Counted from the first letter of the stretch, positions 33,699 through 42,939 are shown. The stretch is DNA of 54,854 nucleotides from Streptomyces roseochromogenus subsp. oscitans DS 12.976 (GCF_000497445.1 NZ_CM002285.1:5870839-5925692), one strand, 5' to 3'. Translations and numbers: made by a program. The notes: generated by a model from the letters alone, not told the origin.

Positions 33699-33728
33699 TT
33701 GACTCGCCCGGAGCAGCACACTTGTAAT
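33699..33728 (+). promoter_or_regulatory. Likely whiB promoter
   Basis: TTGACT (33699-33704) and TGTAAT (33723-33728) are 18 bp apart, a near-consensus principal-sigma promoter about 70 bp before the whiB start. whiB of S. coelicolor is known to have more than one promoter, so this may be only one of them. Confidence 0.55.
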
Positions 33729-33800
33729 TTCACTCGTGTCGTTCAGCCGAAATCGGTAACGGCAACGCACGGGGACGCGAAAGACAGACGAGGGGCGCAC

Positions 33801-34064
33801 ATGACCGAGCTGGTGCAGCAACTGCTGGTCGACGACGCGGACGAGGAACTCGGCTGGCAGGAGCGCGCGCTGTGCGCCCAGACCGACCCCGAGTCCTTCT
33901 TCCCCGAGAAGGGCGGCTCCACCAGAGAGGCGAAGAAGGTCTGCCTCGCCTGTGAGGTCCGCTCCGAGTGCCTCGAGTACGCCCTCGCCAACGACGAGCG
34001 ATTCGGCATCTGGGGCGGCCTGTCCGAGCGGGAGCGCCGCCGGCTGAAGAAGGCCGCCGTCTGA
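33801..34064 (+). CDS. whiB: WhiB, iron-sulfur sporulation regulator
   Basis: The 87-residue protein appears identical, as I recall it, to Streptomyces WhiB. Four Cys (C25, C48, C51, C57) bind a 4Fe-4S cluster, followed by the GIWGG turn (69-73) and the basic tail ERERRRLKKAAV. WhiB works with WhiA to stop aerial growth and start sporulation septation. ATG 33801 has GAGGGG 7 nt upstream. It is transcribed away from the cysteine dioxygenase unit and followed by a hairpin. The next gene is a large glycosyltransferase, as in other Streptomyces as I recall. Confidence 0.97.
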   Translation: MTELVQQLLVDDADEELGWQERALCAQTDPESFFPEKGGSTREAKKVCLACEVRSECLEYALANDERFGIWGGLSERERRRLKKAAV

Positions 34065-34094
34065 CCGCACATCCACACGAAAACGTCACGAACG

Positions 34095-34131
34095 GCCCGT
34101 CGCATGTGGGTTATCCACAGGCGGCGGGCCG
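34095..34131 (+). terminator. Terminator hairpin after whiB
   Basis: GGCCCGTCGC pairs with GCGGCGGGCC with one mismatch, and TGTGG with CCACA inside it, giving a long stem 30 bp after the whiB stop. The loop happens to contain TTATCCACA. Confidence 0.65.
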
Positions 34132-34244
34132 TCGTCATGGCCAGCCGATAGTGTGGTCGCTCGTCCGAGACGCCCCGCTGTCCCCTCGACCCCGAGAGGG
34201 CGCGGGCGTCCACCGCAGTCCATCGAACCGGGGCCCGTACCTCG

Positions 34245-37200
34245 ATGTCCGTGCACAGTCATACGGCAGGCCAGCAAGACCCCGCTGCCACAGCGGGGTT
34301 CGACCCGTCCCGCCCGGCAGCCTTTGACCCGTCCCGCCCCGCAGCCTTTGACCCGTCCCGCCCCCCCGAGTTCCCGCGTCATGTGGTGACCGCGGTCCTC
34401 GTCTCCCACGACGGCGCCCGCTGGCTGCCCGACGCCCTCGCCGGGCTGCTCGGCCAGGAGCGCCCCGTGCAGTACGCGGTGGCCGCCGACACCGGCAGCG
34501 CGGACGACTCCGCCCGGCTGCTCACCGACGCTCTCGGCGACGCCAATGTGCTGCACCTCGCCCGCCGCACGGGCTTCGGCCAGGCCGTCGAGGAGGCGAG
34601 CCGCACCGCCCCGCTCCTCACCCCGGAAGAGCTGCCGTATCTCAAGCGCCCCAGCGGCTGGGACCCCGTCACCCGCTCCTGGCGCGACGACGCCTACGAC
34701 CTGCCCGAACTGCCGCACGGCGAGCCCATCCAGTGGCTCTGGCTGCTGCACGACGACTGCGCCCCCGCGCCCGACGCCCTCGCCGAGCTGCTCCGGGTCG
34801 TCGACAACGAAATGGAGCTGGGCCGCGACGACGTGGCGGTCGTCGGCCCCAAGCTGCGCGGCTGGTACGACCGACGGCAGCTGCTGGAGGTCGGCGTCTC
34901 CATCGCCAACTCCGGACGCCGCTGGACCGGCCTGGACCGCCGCGAACAGGACCAGGGCCAGCACGACCACGTCCGTACCGTGCTGTCCGTCTCCACCGCC
35001 GGCATGCTCATCCGGCGCGATGTATTCGAACGGCTCGGTGGCTTCGACCGCCGGCTGCCCCTGATGCGCGACGACGTCGACCTGTGCTGGCGAGCCCACA
35101 CCGCGGGACACCGCGTCCTGATCGCCCCCGACGCTGTCGTACGGCACGCCGAGGCCGCCTCCCGCGAGCGCCGCACCGTCGACTGCGTCGGCCGCACCGC
35201 GGCCTCCCCGCACAAGGTCGACAAGGCCGGCGCCGTGTACACCCTCCTCGTCAACACCCGCGGCGCCGCCCTGCCCTGGGCGTTCCTGCGGCTCGTGTTC
35301 GGCACCCTCCTGCGGACCGTCGCCTACCTGGTCGGCAAGGTCCCCGGCCAGGCCGTCGACGAGATCCGCGGCCTGCTCGCCACCCTGCTGCGCCCGGGCC
35401 GGATCTTCGCCGCGCGGCGCCGCCGCGGACCCTCGCAGATCGACAAGGGCGAGCTGCGCCCGCTCTTCCCGCCGCCCGGCGCCACCATCCGGGCCACCGT
35501 GGAACAGCTCGCCGCCAACTTCACCAGCAGCTCCGACGACACCCTCCGGGCCGGCCGGCACGGCGGCGCCGTGGAGTCCGGGCCCGGCGGCGACGACGCC
35601 GAGTTCCTGGAGCTCGAGCAGTTCGCCCGGCTCAAGCGGATCGCCCGCAATCCCGGCCCCGTGCTCTTCCTGGCGCTGCTGGCCATCTCCCTGATCGCCT
35701 GCCGCGCCCTGCTCGGCGGCGGCGCGCTCGGGGGCGGCGCCCTGCTGCCCGCCCCGGCCGGCACCGGCGAGCTGTGGTCCCGCTTCGCCGACTCCTGGCA
35801 TCCGGTCGGCGCGGGCGGCAGCCCGTCCGCCCCGCCCTACCTCGCCGTCATCGCGACCCTCGCCGCGATCCTGTTCGGCTCCACCGGACTCGCCATCACC
35901 GTCCTGCTGGTCGCCTCGGTGCCGCTCGCCGGATTCACCGCCTACTTCGCCTCCCGGCCGCTCGTCACCTCCCGGCTGCTGCGCGCCTGGGCGGCCATCG
36001 CCTACGCCTTCCTGCCCGCCACCACCGGCGCCCTGGCAGCCGGCCGCATCGGCACCGCCGTACTCGCCGTGCTGCTGCCGCTCATCGCGCGCGCCGGTAT
36101 CGCCGCCAGCGGCCTCGCGAACCGGTCCGGCGCGCACGGCAGTTGGCGCGCCACCTGGGCGTACGCACTGCTGCTGACCATCACCACGGCCTTCACACCG
36201 ATCGTCTGGCCGATCGCGCTGCTGCTCGGCTTCGGTGTGCTCGTCCTGCGCCGCGGCGACCTCGTCGCCCACGCCGTGCGCTTCCTCGCCCAGGTCGGCA
36301 CCCCGCTGCTGATCCTCGCCCCCTGGTCGCTGACCCTGTTCCCGGCCGGCTTCTTCAAGGAAGCCGGCCTGGCGTACGGCACCTCGGCCGCCTCCGCGTT
36401 CGACCTGCTCGGCGCGAGCCCCGGCGGCCCCGGCACCGTGCGGGGCCTGATGCTCATCGGCATCGTCCTCGCCGCCCTCGGCGCACTGCTGCGCTCCCAG
36501 CGGCAGCTGGGCATCCGCACCGCCTGGGCGGTCGCCCTGGTCGCCCTCGTCTTCGCCGTCCTGTCCAACAGGTCCGCCTGGGCCGGACCGGCCACGCTCG
36601 TCTACGGCATCGCGCTGCTGGCCGCCGCCGCCCTCGGCGCCGACGGTGCACGCGCGCGTGTGGCCGAGCAGAGCTTCGGCTGGCGCCAGCCCCTCGCCGC
36701 CCTGATCGCCCTCGCCTGCGTCGTGGGCCCGCTGCTGGTCGCCGCCGGCTGGATGATCCGCGGCGCCGACAACCCCCTGAAGCGCCGCGACCCGACCCAG
36801 GTGCCCGCGTTCGTCGCCGAGGACTCCACCACCGGCGACCGGGCCCGCACCCTGATCCTGGACAGCGACTCCACCGCGCGCGTGCGCTACACCCTGGTCC
36901 GCGGCTCCGGCGCCCGCATGGGCGACGCCGAGATCAGCTCCGCCGACGGCCAGAACACCCGGCTGGACAAGGTCGTCGCCAACCTCATCGCGGGCTCCGG
37001 CGCCGACCAGGCCGACGAGCTCGGCGGCTTCGCGGTGCGCTACGTCCTCGTCCACAAGGGCGCACCCCGCGACATCACCCGCGTCCTCGACACCACCCCC
37101 GGCCTGACCCGGCTCAGCCAGCAGAACGGCAGCGCCCTGTGGCGGGTCGACCAGGAGGTCTCCCGCGCCACCCTGCTCCCCGCCGGCGGCTCGGGCACCG

Positions 37201-37991
37201 CCCAGCCGGTCAGCGCGGGACCGGTGGAGATCCACACGACCGTCCCGTCCGGCGCGGACGGCCGTGTCCTGCGTCTCGCCGACACCGCCTCCGCCGGCTG
37301 GACGGCCACCCTGGACGGCAAGCCGCTCACCCGCACCACGGTCGACGGCTGGGCTCAGGGCTTCCAACTGCCCTCCACCGGCGGCAAGCTGGACGTCACC
37401 TACGACGACCCGATCACCCACACCGCCTGGCTGTGGGCCCAGGGCGCGCTCGCCGTCGTCCTGGTCGTCCTCGCCCTGCCCGGCCGGCGCCGCGACGTCG
37501 ACGACGACATGCCCGAGGAGGAGCCGCTGCCCGCCCAGGCCACCGCCGGCGAGGGCCGCCGCGCCCGCCGCCTGCGGGCCCAGGCCGAGGAGCAGGCCAC
37601 CGATGAGCAGCCCGGCGACGAACAGCCCGCCGCACCGCCCCCGCCGACGGAGCCCGCGGCCGCCGTACCCCACCAGCAGTCCTACGAAGAGTGGGACCAG
37701 GCTTCCTACATGAACGCCGGATACCCCGGTTACGGAGCCGACCAGTACCAGAACGCCGGCCAGTACCAGCCCCCCGGCTACGACCAGCAGGCGTACCAGG
37801 CCGCCGACCCCTACCAGACAGGCCAGTACGACCCGTACGCCTACGGCGGTACGGCCGACCAGATGCCCTACGACCCGACGGCCTACCAGCAGGGCTACGA
37901 CCCGGCGTACGACCCCGCCCAGCAGGGCTACGACCCGGCCCAGCACCCCCACGGCACCGGCAGCGAGCGCCCCGACGGGAGCCAGCAGTGA
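34245..37991 (+). CDS. Giant membrane glycosyltransferase (GT2 domain plus multi-pass region)
   Basis: In this 1248-residue protein, residues ~45-330 form a GT2 domain (VTAVLVSHDGARWLPDALAGL, LWLLHDDCAPAPDAL with the DD metal motif, MRDDVDLCWRAHTAGHRV). A linker is followed by about ten to twelve hydrophobic helices (~465-850), then an extracytoplasmic beta-rich part (~860-1060) and a final helix. The last ~150 residues are low complexity, first Glu/Gln/Pro-rich, then Tyr/Gln/Gly/Pro-rich with YDP, YQ and GY repeats. It probably builds or exports an envelope glycan. ATG 34245 is the first start, without a clear ribosome site. The next gene overlaps its stop (GTGA). Confidence 0.87.
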   Translation: MSVHSHTAGQQDPAATAGFDPSRPAAFDPSRPAAFDPSRPPEFPRHVVTAVLVSHDGARWLPDALAGLLGQERPVQYAVAADTGSADDSARLLTDALGDANVLHLARRTGFGQAVEEASRTAPLLTPEELPYLKRPSGWDPVTRSWRDDAYDLPELPHGEPIQWLWLLHDDCAPAPDALAELLRVVDNEMELGRDDVAVVGPKLRGWYDRRQLLEVGVSIANSGRRWTGLDRREQDQGQHDHVRTVLSVSTAGMLIRRDVFERLGGFDRRLPLMRDDVDLCWRAHTAGHRVLIAPDAVVRHAEAASRERRTVDCVGRTAASPHKVDKAGAVYTLLVNTRGAALPWAFLRLVFGTLLRTVAYLVGKVPGQAVDEIRGLLATLLRPGRIFAARRRRGPSQIDKGELRPLFPPPGATIRATVEQLAANFTSSSDDTLRAGRHGGAVESGPGGDDAEFLELEQFARLKRIARNPGPVLFLALLAISLIACRALLGGGALGGGALLPAPAGTGELWSRFADSWHPVGAGGSPSAPPYLAVIATLAAILFGSTGLAITVLLVASVPLAGFTAYFASRPLVTSRLLRAWAAIAYAFLPATTGALAAGRIGTAVLAVLLPLIARAGIAASGLANRSGAHGSWRATWAYALLLTITTAFTPIVWPIALLLGFGVLVLRRGDLVAHAVRFLAQVGTPLLILAPWSLTLFPAGFFKEAGLAYGTSAASAFDLLGASPGGPGTVRGLMLIGIVLAALGALLRSQRQLGIRTAWAVALVALVFAVLSNRSAWAGPATLVYGIALLAAAALGADGARARVAEQSFGWRQPLAALIALACVVGPLLVAAGWMIRGADNPLKRRDPTQVPAFVAEDSTTGDRARTLILDSDSTARVRYTLVRGSGARMGDAEISSADGQNTRLDKVVANLIAGSGADQADELGGFAVRYVLVHKGAPRDITRVLDTTPGLTRLSQQNGSALWRVDQEVSRATLLPAGGSGTAQPVSAGPVEIHTTVPSGADGRVLRLADTASAGWTATLDGKPLTRTTVDGWAQGFQLPSTGGKLDVTYDDPITHTAWLWAQGALAVVLVVLALPGRRRDVDDDMPEEEPLPAQATAGEGRRARRLRAQAEEQATDEQPGDEQPAAPPPPTEPAAAVPHQQSYEEWDQASYMNAGYPGYGADQYQNAGQYQPPGYDQQAYQAADPYQTGQYDPYAYGGTADQMPYDPTAYQQGYDPAYDPAQQGYDPAQHPHGTGSERPDGSQQ
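34299..34370 (+). repeat. Three 24-bp tandem repeats in the glycosyltransferase N-terminus
   Basis: Units 34299-34322, 34323-34346 and 34347-34370 encode FDPSRPAA, FDPSRPAA and FDPSRPPE. The frame is kept because the unit is a multiple of three, so repeat number can change without breaking the protein. Confidence 0.9.
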
Positions 37992-39532
37992 ACCGCACCA
38001 CCCTGTCCCTGATCGCCGCCACCACCGCGCTGGCCGCCGTCACCGCGTTCGCCGCGCTGGACGGCCCGTCCGCGTCCGGGGCCGCCGCCCCCGAGGCGGC
38101 CGCGTATCTCCCGGTGGAGCGCACGAGCCTGCTGTGCCCGGCGCCGAGCATCTCGGACATCGCCGACACGTCGTACACGTCGTTCACCCCCGTCACCCAG
38201 GGCACGGCAAGCAGCGGCAAGGCCCAACTCCAGGCGGTCGACGAGCAGTCCGGGGACGGCACGGACAACTCCCAGACCGGCAAGGGCTCCAAGAACTCCA
38301 AGAACTCCAAGAACTCCAAGGGCGCGAAGAAGACGTCGGACACACCGCTGCTCACCCCGAAGGCACCGGGCACTCCCGTCACCGGCGACAGCTCCGGCGC
38401 CGACACCCCCGCGCTCATCGGCACCGCCGACGGGAGGTTCGCGCCCGGCTGGACCGTGCAGGAGACCACCGAGGTCGCCGCCGGCACCGGCCGTGGCCTG
38501 CAGGGCGTCACCTGCACGGAAGCGGACACCGACTTCTGGTTCCCGGGCGCCAGCACAGCTGCGAGCCGCACCGACTACGTCCATCTGACCAACCCCGACG
38601 ACTCCGCCGCGGTCGTCGACATCGAGCTGTACGGCAAGGACGGCGCGCTCAAGTCCTCGCTGGGGGAGAACCTCACCGTCCCGCCGCACGCGAGCAAGCC
38701 GATCCTGCTCTCCACGCTCACCGACCAACGGCAGCCCGACCTGACCGTGCACGTCAGCGTGCGCAGCGGCCGGGTCGGCGCGTCCGTGCAGGCCCTGGAC
38801 GACAAGGTGGGCGGCGACTGGCTGGCCGCGGCCGCCGACCCGGCCGGCAGCCTGGTCCTGCCCGGCATCCCGAAGGACGCCACCGACGTCCGTCTGATCG
38901 CCTTCACGCCCGGCGGCGACGACGCCGACCTCAAGGTCCGCCTGGCCTCGCCGGACGGCCTGATCACCCCGGCGGGCAGCGAGACCCTGCATGTGAAGTC
39001 GGGTATGACGACCACGGCCGACCTCGGCGCCGTGACCCGCGGCGAGGCGGGCTCCCTGGTCCTGACCCCCACGGACCAGTCGGTCCCGGTCGTGGCGGCT
39101 CTCCAGGTCGTCCGAGGCAAGGGCGACAAACAGGAGACGGCCTTCATCCCGGCCACCGCCCCCGTCGGCACGCGCGCGACCTCGGCCGACAACAGCGCCA
39201 ACGGCACGACCCTCGCCCTGACCGCCCCCACCGCCACCGCCACGGTCAAGGTCACCGCCTCGGCGGGCAGCGAGGGCGGCACGCCGACGACAAAGACGTA
39301 CACCATCAAATCCGGCACCACCGAGGACGTCCCGGCCCCCGTCCCGGCCGGCCTCCAGGGCACCTACGCGCTCACCGTCGAAGCGGTCTCCGGCGGCCCG
39401 GTCTACGCCTCCCGCACCCTCTCCGCCACAGAATCCGGAATCCCCGGCTTCACCATCCAAACCCTCCCCAGCGACCGAGGAATGGTCGCAGTACCAAAGA
39501 CAACCCAGGACCTGTCGGTCCTGCAGAAGTAG
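37988..39532 (+). CDS. DUF5719-type secreted protein, coupled to the glycosyltransferase
   Basis: The 514-residue protein has an N-terminal signal anchor (TTLSLIAATTALAAVTAFAAL) and a Lys/Ser/Asn-rich low-complexity segment near residues 98-115. A long beta-rich extracytoplasmic region follows with FWFPGASTAASRTDYVHLTNPDDSAAVVDIELYG. I recognise it as the actinobacterial DUF5719 family, usually found after this kind of glycosyltransferase. No catalytic motif is visible. GTG 37988 overlaps the upstream stop by 4 bp, so the two are translationally coupled and the proteins probably act together at the membrane. Function is unknown. Confidence 0.82.
   Translation: MNRTTLSLIAATTALAAVTAFAALDGPSASGAAAPEAAAYLPVERTSLLCPAPSISDIADTSYTSFTPVTQGTASSGKAQLQAVDEQSGDGTDNSQTGKGSKNSKNSKNSKGAKKTSDTPLLTPKAPGTPVTGDSSGADTPALIGTADGRFAPGWTVQETTEVAAGTGRGLQGVTCTEADTDFWFPGASTAASRTDYVHLTNPDDSAAVVDIELYGKDGALKSSLGENLTVPPHASKPILLSTLTDQRQPDLTVHVSVRSGRVGASVQALDDKVGGDWLAAAADPAGSLVLPGIPKDATDVRLIAFTPGGDDADLKVRLASPDGLITPAGSETLHVKSGMTTTADLGAVTRGEAGSLVLTPTDQSVPVVAALQVVRGKGDKQETAFIPATAPVGTRATSADNSANGTTLALTAPTATATVKVTASAGSEGGTPTTKTYTIKSGTTEDVPAPVPAGLQGTYALTVEAVSGGPVYASRTLSATESGIPGFTIQTLPSDRGMVAVPKTTQDLSVLQK
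38291..38317 (+). repeat. Three 9-bp tandem repeats (KNS)
   Basis: AAGAACTCC occurs three times in a row, encoding KNSKNSKNS, flanked by the related AAGGGCTCC and AAGGGCGCG. Confidence 0.85.
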
Positions 39533-39631
39533 CCCGAGCCCCTTCGAAGCCCTGGCAACAGAGGCCCCCCGCACGCCGCCGCAGCCAGTCGTACCCCTGA
39601 GCCGGCGCCCACCCGACAGCGCCCGTCGCCC

Positions 39632-39761
39632 CGCGCAGCTGCGGGTTTCCGCACGCCGCCGCTGCGGGCAGTTGTGCGGCAGGTCCGGCGCGCACCCGGC
39701 AGGGGCCGTCGTACCCGCGCAGCTGCGGGTTTTCGTGTGCCGCCGCTGCGGGCAGTTGTGC
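39632..39761. repeat. 46-bp local direct repeat
   Basis: Segments 39632-39677 and 39716-39761 match closely: both begin CGCGCAGCTGCGGGTTT and end GCCGCTGCGGGCAGTTGTGC. The second runs into dispersed repeat copy B. The gap between DUF5719 and the metallopeptidase-like gene therefore consists almost wholly of repeats. Confidence 0.75.
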
Positions 39762-39907
39762 CTCCCTCAGTGCCTTGAGAGCCTGGGGGACCCCCAGGCG
39801 GCACGGGTGGGCGGTGGGGGTCCCCCCGCTCGAGCGAAGCCGAGAGTGGGGGGAGGCACCCCGCCGGCGCGGGTAAGCGAAACGCCCCGTCGTCCAGGGG
39901 CAGCACC
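39748..39907. repeat. Dispersed intergenic repeat, copy B
   Basis: About 160 bp closely matching copy A at 28971-29128, including the CAGGCGGCACGGGTGGGCGG and GCTCGAGCGAAGCCGAGAGT cores and the downstream GCGGGTAAGCGAAACG. It lies between convergent genes, as copy A does. Confidence 0.75.
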
Positions 39908-40005
39908 GGGCATCCCTCAAGCGCGAGCAAGGGAACCCACTTCCGCCCAGCCACAGCGCAGCGGAACCAGGTAGCACAGAGCACCCACACAGGGCTCCGC
40001 CGGGC

Positions 40006-40458
40006 CTAATCCTCCCCGTACCGAGGATCCACAGTCTCCGGAGTCAACCCGAGCAGCTCCGCCACCTGCTCCACGACCACCTCGTGCACCAGCGCGGCCC
40101 GCTCATCCCGCCCCTTGGTCCGGATCTCCACCGGCCGCCGATACACCACCACTCGCGCCCGCCGCCCGTCCCGCGCGGGAACGACCCCGCCCAACGGCAC
40201 GGCCTCCTCACTCCACAGCTGCTCACCCCGCCCCTCCAGCCGGGGCACCTCCAGCACGAGGAAATCGATGTCGGCCAGCTGCGGCCACCGCCGCTCAAGA
40301 CGCTCCACCGAGTCCTGCACCAGGTCCGCGAACACATCGGCGCGGCTGGCCGCCAGCGGCACCTGCGGCGGTGCGATCGGCCCCCGCATGCCCCGCCCGT
40401 GGCGATCACGGCGACGAGGCCCGGGGCCGGCGGCACGGGGCGGTACACGGTTGTCCAT
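40006..40458 (-). CDS. Small metallopeptidase-like (zincin) family protein
   Basis: The 150-residue protein has a basic Arg/Pro/Gly N-terminus and a conserved core (LERRWPQLADIDFLVLEVP, VVVYRRPVEIRTKGRDERAALVHEVVVEQVAELLGL). The helix corresponds to the HExxH motif of small actinobacterial zincins, but the second His is Val (HEVVV), so zinc binding and proteolysis are doubtful. ATG 40458 is chosen over a much longer frame. It is divergent from the DUF3499-type gene across 400 bp that contains nothing else recognisable. Confidence 0.75.
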   Translation of the reverse strand: MDNRVPPRAAGPGPRRRDRHGRGMRGPIAPPQVPLAASRADVFADLVQDSVERLERRWPQLADIDFLVLEVPRLEGRGEQLWSEEAVPLGGVVPARDGRRARVVVYRRPVEIRTKGRDERAALVHEVVVEQVAELLGLTPETVDPRYGED

Positions 40459-40858
40459 CACTGGGGAAGCGTAGTCCTCGCACGCTCTGCCCGCCCGGCC
40501 CCACACGGCGACGGCCTCCGCACCCCCACACCAACCAGCGACTTCCCGCCGCCCCTGTCCGTAGGGGGCGTCCCGCACGTCCCCTCGGCCGATCAGCCCG
40601 CCGCCGATCAGCCCCCACACGACTCCGAACGGCCGCCGCCACCCCCGTGTCACAGGATGACCATTCCGGACAACGTCTGGCGCGTTTCCGTAACCCTCCA
40701 AGACCGCCGAACTCAAGGCAATTGATGGTGTTCGTACCGGCTCGTGACCGTATCGACTCACGCCCCAAACCTGCCGAGACCCCGTCGCCGCAGGTCAACA
40801 GGGCTTCCCCGAAGGGGTGTGTGGGGCGTTTCACAGCACGACACGGTGGAGTGACGTG
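40459..40858. other. Divergent intergenic region with no recognised gene
   Basis: About 400 bp between the metallopeptidase-like and DUF3499-type genes. Open frames here are Pro/Arg-rich shadows. Promoters for both genes are expected, but no clear boxes were found. Confidence 0.4.
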
Positions 40859-41284
40859 GTGGAGAGTCGTCGCGGCCCGCTCAAGAGTGCGGTACCGTCC
40901 AACGTCGTGAGCCCTGTACGTCGCTGTTCGCGCACCGCCTGCGGCCGACCCGCCGTCGCGACGCTGACGTACGTCTACGCCGACTCGACCGCGGTCCTCG
41001 GCCCGCTCGCCACCTACGCCGAGCCGCACTGCTACGACCTGTGCGCCGAGCACTCCGAACGCCTCACCGCCCCCCGCGGCTGGGAGGTCGTCCGCCTCCT
41101 CGACGGCTCCGCTCCCGCGCGGCCCAGCGGAGACGATCTGGAAGCGCTCGCCAACGCGGTGCGCGAGGCGGCCCGCCCCCAGGAGCGCGCGGCCGAAGCG
41201 GGCGGCGGCGGAGCCCGTACGGCGGACCCCATGGAGGTCGCCCGCCGCGGCCACCTCCGCGTCCTGCGTTCACCGGACAACTGA
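40859..41284 (+). CDS. DUF3499-type zinc-ribbon-like protein
   Basis: The 141-residue protein has a conserved first half, VRRCSRTACGRPAVATLTYVYADSTAVLGPLATYAEPHCYDLCAEHSERL. CSRTAC and HCYDLCAEH form a likely metal-binding pair. The second half is acidic and then Gly/Ala-rich and less conserved. GTG 40859 has GGAG 7 nt upstream; GTG 40907, directly before the conserved VSPVRRC, is an alternative start. It lies 134 bp before manB in the same direction. It is a widespread actinobacterial protein of unknown function. Confidence 0.8.
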   Translation: MESRRGPLKSAVPSNVVSPVRRCSRTACGRPAVATLTYVYADSTAVLGPLATYAEPHCYDLCAEHSERLTAPRGWEVVRLLDGSAPARPSGDDLEALANAVREAARPQERAAEAGGGGARTADPMEVARRGHLRVLRSPDN

Positions 41285-41418
41285 TCCGGACACCCGAGCC
41301 ACCCCGGATTCATGCATGCACGGATCACGTCTCGGTGGCCACATGGTGTCCGCACACCTCGCCCTTACCCCCGCCGGGTAGTTTGTGGGCACCCATAGGA
41401 CTTTCAGGAGGGTTGGCT

Positions 41419-42783
41419 GTGACTGCTGATCTGTCGCAGATCGTGAAGGCGTATGACGTACGCGGAGTGGTTCCGGACCAGTGGGACGAGTCACTGGCCG
41501 GGCTCTTCGGCGCCGCCTTCGCGGAGGTGACGGGTGCTTCGGCGATCGTCGTCGGCCACGACATGCGGCCCTCGTCCCCGGGCCTGACCCGCGCCTTCGC
41601 GCGTGGCGCGGCGGACCGCGGTGTGGACGTCACCGAGATCGGCCTGTGCTCCACGGACCAGCTGTACTACGCCTCGGGCGCGCTGAACCTGCCCGGCGCC
41701 ATGTTCACCGCCTCGCACAACCCGGCCCAGTACAACGGCATCAAGCTGTGCCGTGCCGGCGCCGCGCCGGTCGGCCAGGACACCGGCCTCGCGCAGATCC
41801 GCGAACTGGTCGAGCAGTGGCTGGAGTCGGGCGCCCCCGAGCCGGTCGCCGAGCCGGGAACCCTGAGCACCCGCGAGACGTTGGACGATTACGCGGAGCA
41901 CCTCCGCTCCCTCGTCGACCTGACCTCCATCCGCCCCCTGAAGGTCGTGGTCGACGCCGGCAACGGCATGGGCGGCCACACGGTCCCCACGGTCTTCGCC
42001 GGCCTGCCCCTGACCCTCGTCCCGATGTACTTCGAACTGGACGGCACCTTCCCCAACCACGAGGCCAACCCGCTCGACCCGGCCAACCTCGTGGACCTGC
42101 AGAAGCGGGTACCGGCCGAGGGCGCCGACCTCGGCATCGCCTTCGACGGCGACGCCGACCGCTGCTTCGTCGTGGACGAGCACGGTGACCCGGTCTCCCC
42201 GTCCGCGGTCACCGCCCTGGTCGCCGCGCGCGAACTCGCCCGCAACGGCGGCGAGGGCACGATCATCCACAACCTGATCACGTCCCGTACGGTCCCGGAG
42301 GTCGTGCAGGAGAACGGCGGCACCCCGGTCCGCACCCGAGTCGGCCACTCCTTCATCAAGGCCGAGATGGCCCGCACCGGAGCGATCTTCGGCGGCGAGC
42401 ACTCCGCGCACTACTACTTCAAGGACTTCTGGAACGCCGACACGGGCATGCTGGCCGCCCTGCACGTCCTCGCCGCCCTCGGCGGCCAGGAGGGCCCGCT
42501 GTCCGCCCTCGTCGCCCAGTACGACCGCTACACCGGCTCCGGCGAGATCAACTCCACCGTCGCCGACCAGTCCGCCCGCCTCGCCGCGATCCGCTCCGCG
42601 TACGAGGGCCGCGCCGGCATCACCCTCGACGACCTCGACGGCCTCACGGTCGCCGCCCCCGACTGGTGGTTCAACGTCCGCCCCTCCAACACCGAGCCCC
42701 TCCTCCGCCTGAACGCGGAGGCAAAGGACGAGGCCACGATGACCAAGATCAGGGACGAGGCCCTGGCCATCATCAGGGCCTGA
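41419..42783 (+). CDS. manB: Phosphomannomutase
   Basis: The 454-residue enzyme of the alpha-D-phosphohexomutase family interconverts mannose-6-phosphate and mannose-1-phosphate. The phosphoserine loop is TASHNPAQYNG (S99), the metal loop is DGDADRC (~243-249), the sugar loop is GGEHSAHYYF, and the phosphate-binding end is RPSNTEPLLRLNAEA. GTG 41419 has a perfect AGGAGG 7 nt upstream. A Trm112-like gene, an SIS-domain gene and manA follow, forming a mannose-metabolism cluster. Phosphoglucomutase activity is possible but the neighbours favour mannose. Confidence 0.94.
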   Translation: MTADLSQIVKAYDVRGVVPDQWDESLAGLFGAAFAEVTGASAIVVGHDMRPSSPGLTRAFARGAADRGVDVTEIGLCSTDQLYYASGALNLPGAMFTASHNPAQYNGIKLCRAGAAPVGQDTGLAQIRELVEQWLESGAPEPVAEPGTLSTRETLDDYAEHLRSLVDLTSIRPLKVVVDAGNGMGGHTVPTVFAGLPLTLVPMYFELDGTFPNHEANPLDPANLVDLQKRVPAEGADLGIAFDGDADRCFVVDEHGDPVSPSAVTALVAARELARNGGEGTIIHNLITSRTVPEVVQENGGTPVRTRVGHSFIKAEMARTGAIFGGEHSAHYYFKDFWNADTGMLAALHVLAALGGQEGPLSALVAQYDRYTGSGEINSTVADQSARLAAIRSAYEGRAGITLDDLDGLTVAAPDWWFNVRPSNTEPLLRLNAEAKDEATMTKIRDEALAIIRA

Positions 42784-42939
42784 CACACCCCGGGCTCTCC
42801 GGCGGCCGGCCCCGAGCCCAGCGCCTTCGCATACAGCCGCCGGAGCCCCCTGGACGGCACCCGCAGCCCGGCTCAGCCCATCCAGCAGCGGTACGCTGAC
42901 CAGCGGCCGAAGAAAACTCCGCTCTCGAAGGGACACCTC

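Noticed and set aside
34112..34120. Perfect DnaA box TTATCCACA after whiB
   Set aside because: It lies in the loop and inner stem of the whiB terminator hairpin, single and isolated, so it is most likely incidental.
34086..37952. 1288-codon antisense frame opposite the giant glycosyltransferase
   Set aside because: Long antisense frames are usual in very GC-rich DNA. The plus strand shows clear domains and the antisense shows only Gly/Val/Gln-rich low complexity.
40084..40725. Plus-strand frames in the gap after repeat copy B
   Set aside because: Pro/Arg/His-rich shadows of the minus-strand metallopeptidase-like gene, with no start signals.
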